A stretch of DNA of 64,000 nt from Flavobacterium ovatum (GTDB lineage Bacteria > Bacteroidota > Bacteroidia > Flavobacteriales > Flavobacteriaceae). The DNA lies in NCBI RefSeq assembly GCF_040703125.1, contig NZ_CP160035.1, positions 4,016,001 to 4,080,000 on the forward strand, read 5' to 3'. Under the pieces are notes generated by a model that saw nothing but the letters and a program-made list of their open reading frames with translations, was not told the origin of the DNA and ran no database searches. Below are positions 63,940-64,000 of the stretch, piece after piece (within the stretch, counting starts at the first letter, position 1; the number at the start of each line of letters is the position of its first letter). Made by a program: the position numbers and the translations under genes.

Positions 63940-64000
63940 ATGAATTTATTAAAACAATCAACGCTTTCAATTATTGTTCTAACTCTTAGTTTAACTGGAT
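63940..64000 (+). CDS. start of a further gene, cut by the window end
   Basis: An ATG at 63940, 16 bases after the glycosyltransferase stop, opens a frame to the window edge. The twenty codons seen give MNLLKQSTLS followed by IIVLTLSLTG, a typical signal peptide. It is probably the next gene of the operon. Nothing more can be said. Confidence 0.55.
   Translation, partial: MNLLKQSTLSIIVLTLSLTG

Noticed and set aside
1..64000. tRNA or rRNA genes
   Set aside because: No cloverleaf or conserved rRNA segment was recognised in any intergenic stretch.

Overview
The window comes from a member of the Bacteroidota, most likely a marine or alga-associated flavobacterium. The evidence is AT-rich DNA, three SusC/SusD pairs, type IX secretion C-terminal domains, lipoproteins with acidic residues after the lipobox cysteine, and intergenic palindromes of a kind I recognise from Flavobacterium genomes. 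All family names come from reading translated sequence; no database search was run.

Layout. (1) 21-5702, plus strand: a type III polyketide synthase cluster in two transcription units. The first holds an FAD oxidoreductase, a SAM methyltransferase, a type III PKS and a FabZ-like dehydratase. The second holds a FabF-like ketosynthase, an acyl carrier protein and a phosphopantetheinyl transferase. Together they look able to make and carry a dedicated acyl starter, extend it and tailor the product. (2) 5705-12690, minus strand: mostly housekeeping genes (VOC protein, YdeI-type protein with a CDGSH iron-sulfur tail, PorP-like barrel, lipoprotein, HMG-CoA lyase, cyclophilin-FKBP fusion, MFS exporter) and a structured intergenic element. 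(3) About 12760-13625: palindromes and a decayed IS5-type transposase. (4) 13766-60281: a large polysaccharide utilization locus (PUL), almost all on the minus strand. (5) 60473-64000, plus strand: part of a cluster with two glycosyltransferases of the arsenosugar-associated type, a rhodanese, a sterol-desaturase-like protein and a DUF547 lipoprotein.

The PUL is the centre of interest. It has three SusC/SusD pairs, four intact sulfatases and one sulfatase fragment, two GH2 enzymes, a GH105-type hydrolase, a heparinase II/III-type lyase, a clan GH-A enzyme with a secretion tag, a GH82 (iota-carrageenase)-like beta-helix protein with a secretion tag, and two paralogous proteins of 915 and 973 residues with an N-terminal beta-propeller. 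The size and layout of these two match what is published for the lambda-carrageenase family GH150. The best reading is a locus for a highly sulfated red-algal galactan of the iota/lambda-carrageenan type. GH16 kappa-carrageenase, GH127/GH129 anhydrogalactosidases and the 3,6-anhydrogalactose catabolic genes are not in the window. The lyase and the GH105 enzyme point to a uronic-acid-containing part of the substrate, which known carrageenan systems do not explain.

The likely regulator (46817-47965) is divergent from the first susC. It is not a hybrid two-component, AraC or sigma/anti-sigma protein. It has a winged-helix-like DNA-binding domain, one membrane helix and a periplasmic domain, an architecture I otherwise associate with Acidobacteria. 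A perfect inverted repeat, probably its operator, lies just before its start. Traces of recent rearrangement include a chimeric fragment (sulfatase start fused to the tail of another PUL gene) and a CBM-like pseudogene with two in-frame stops.
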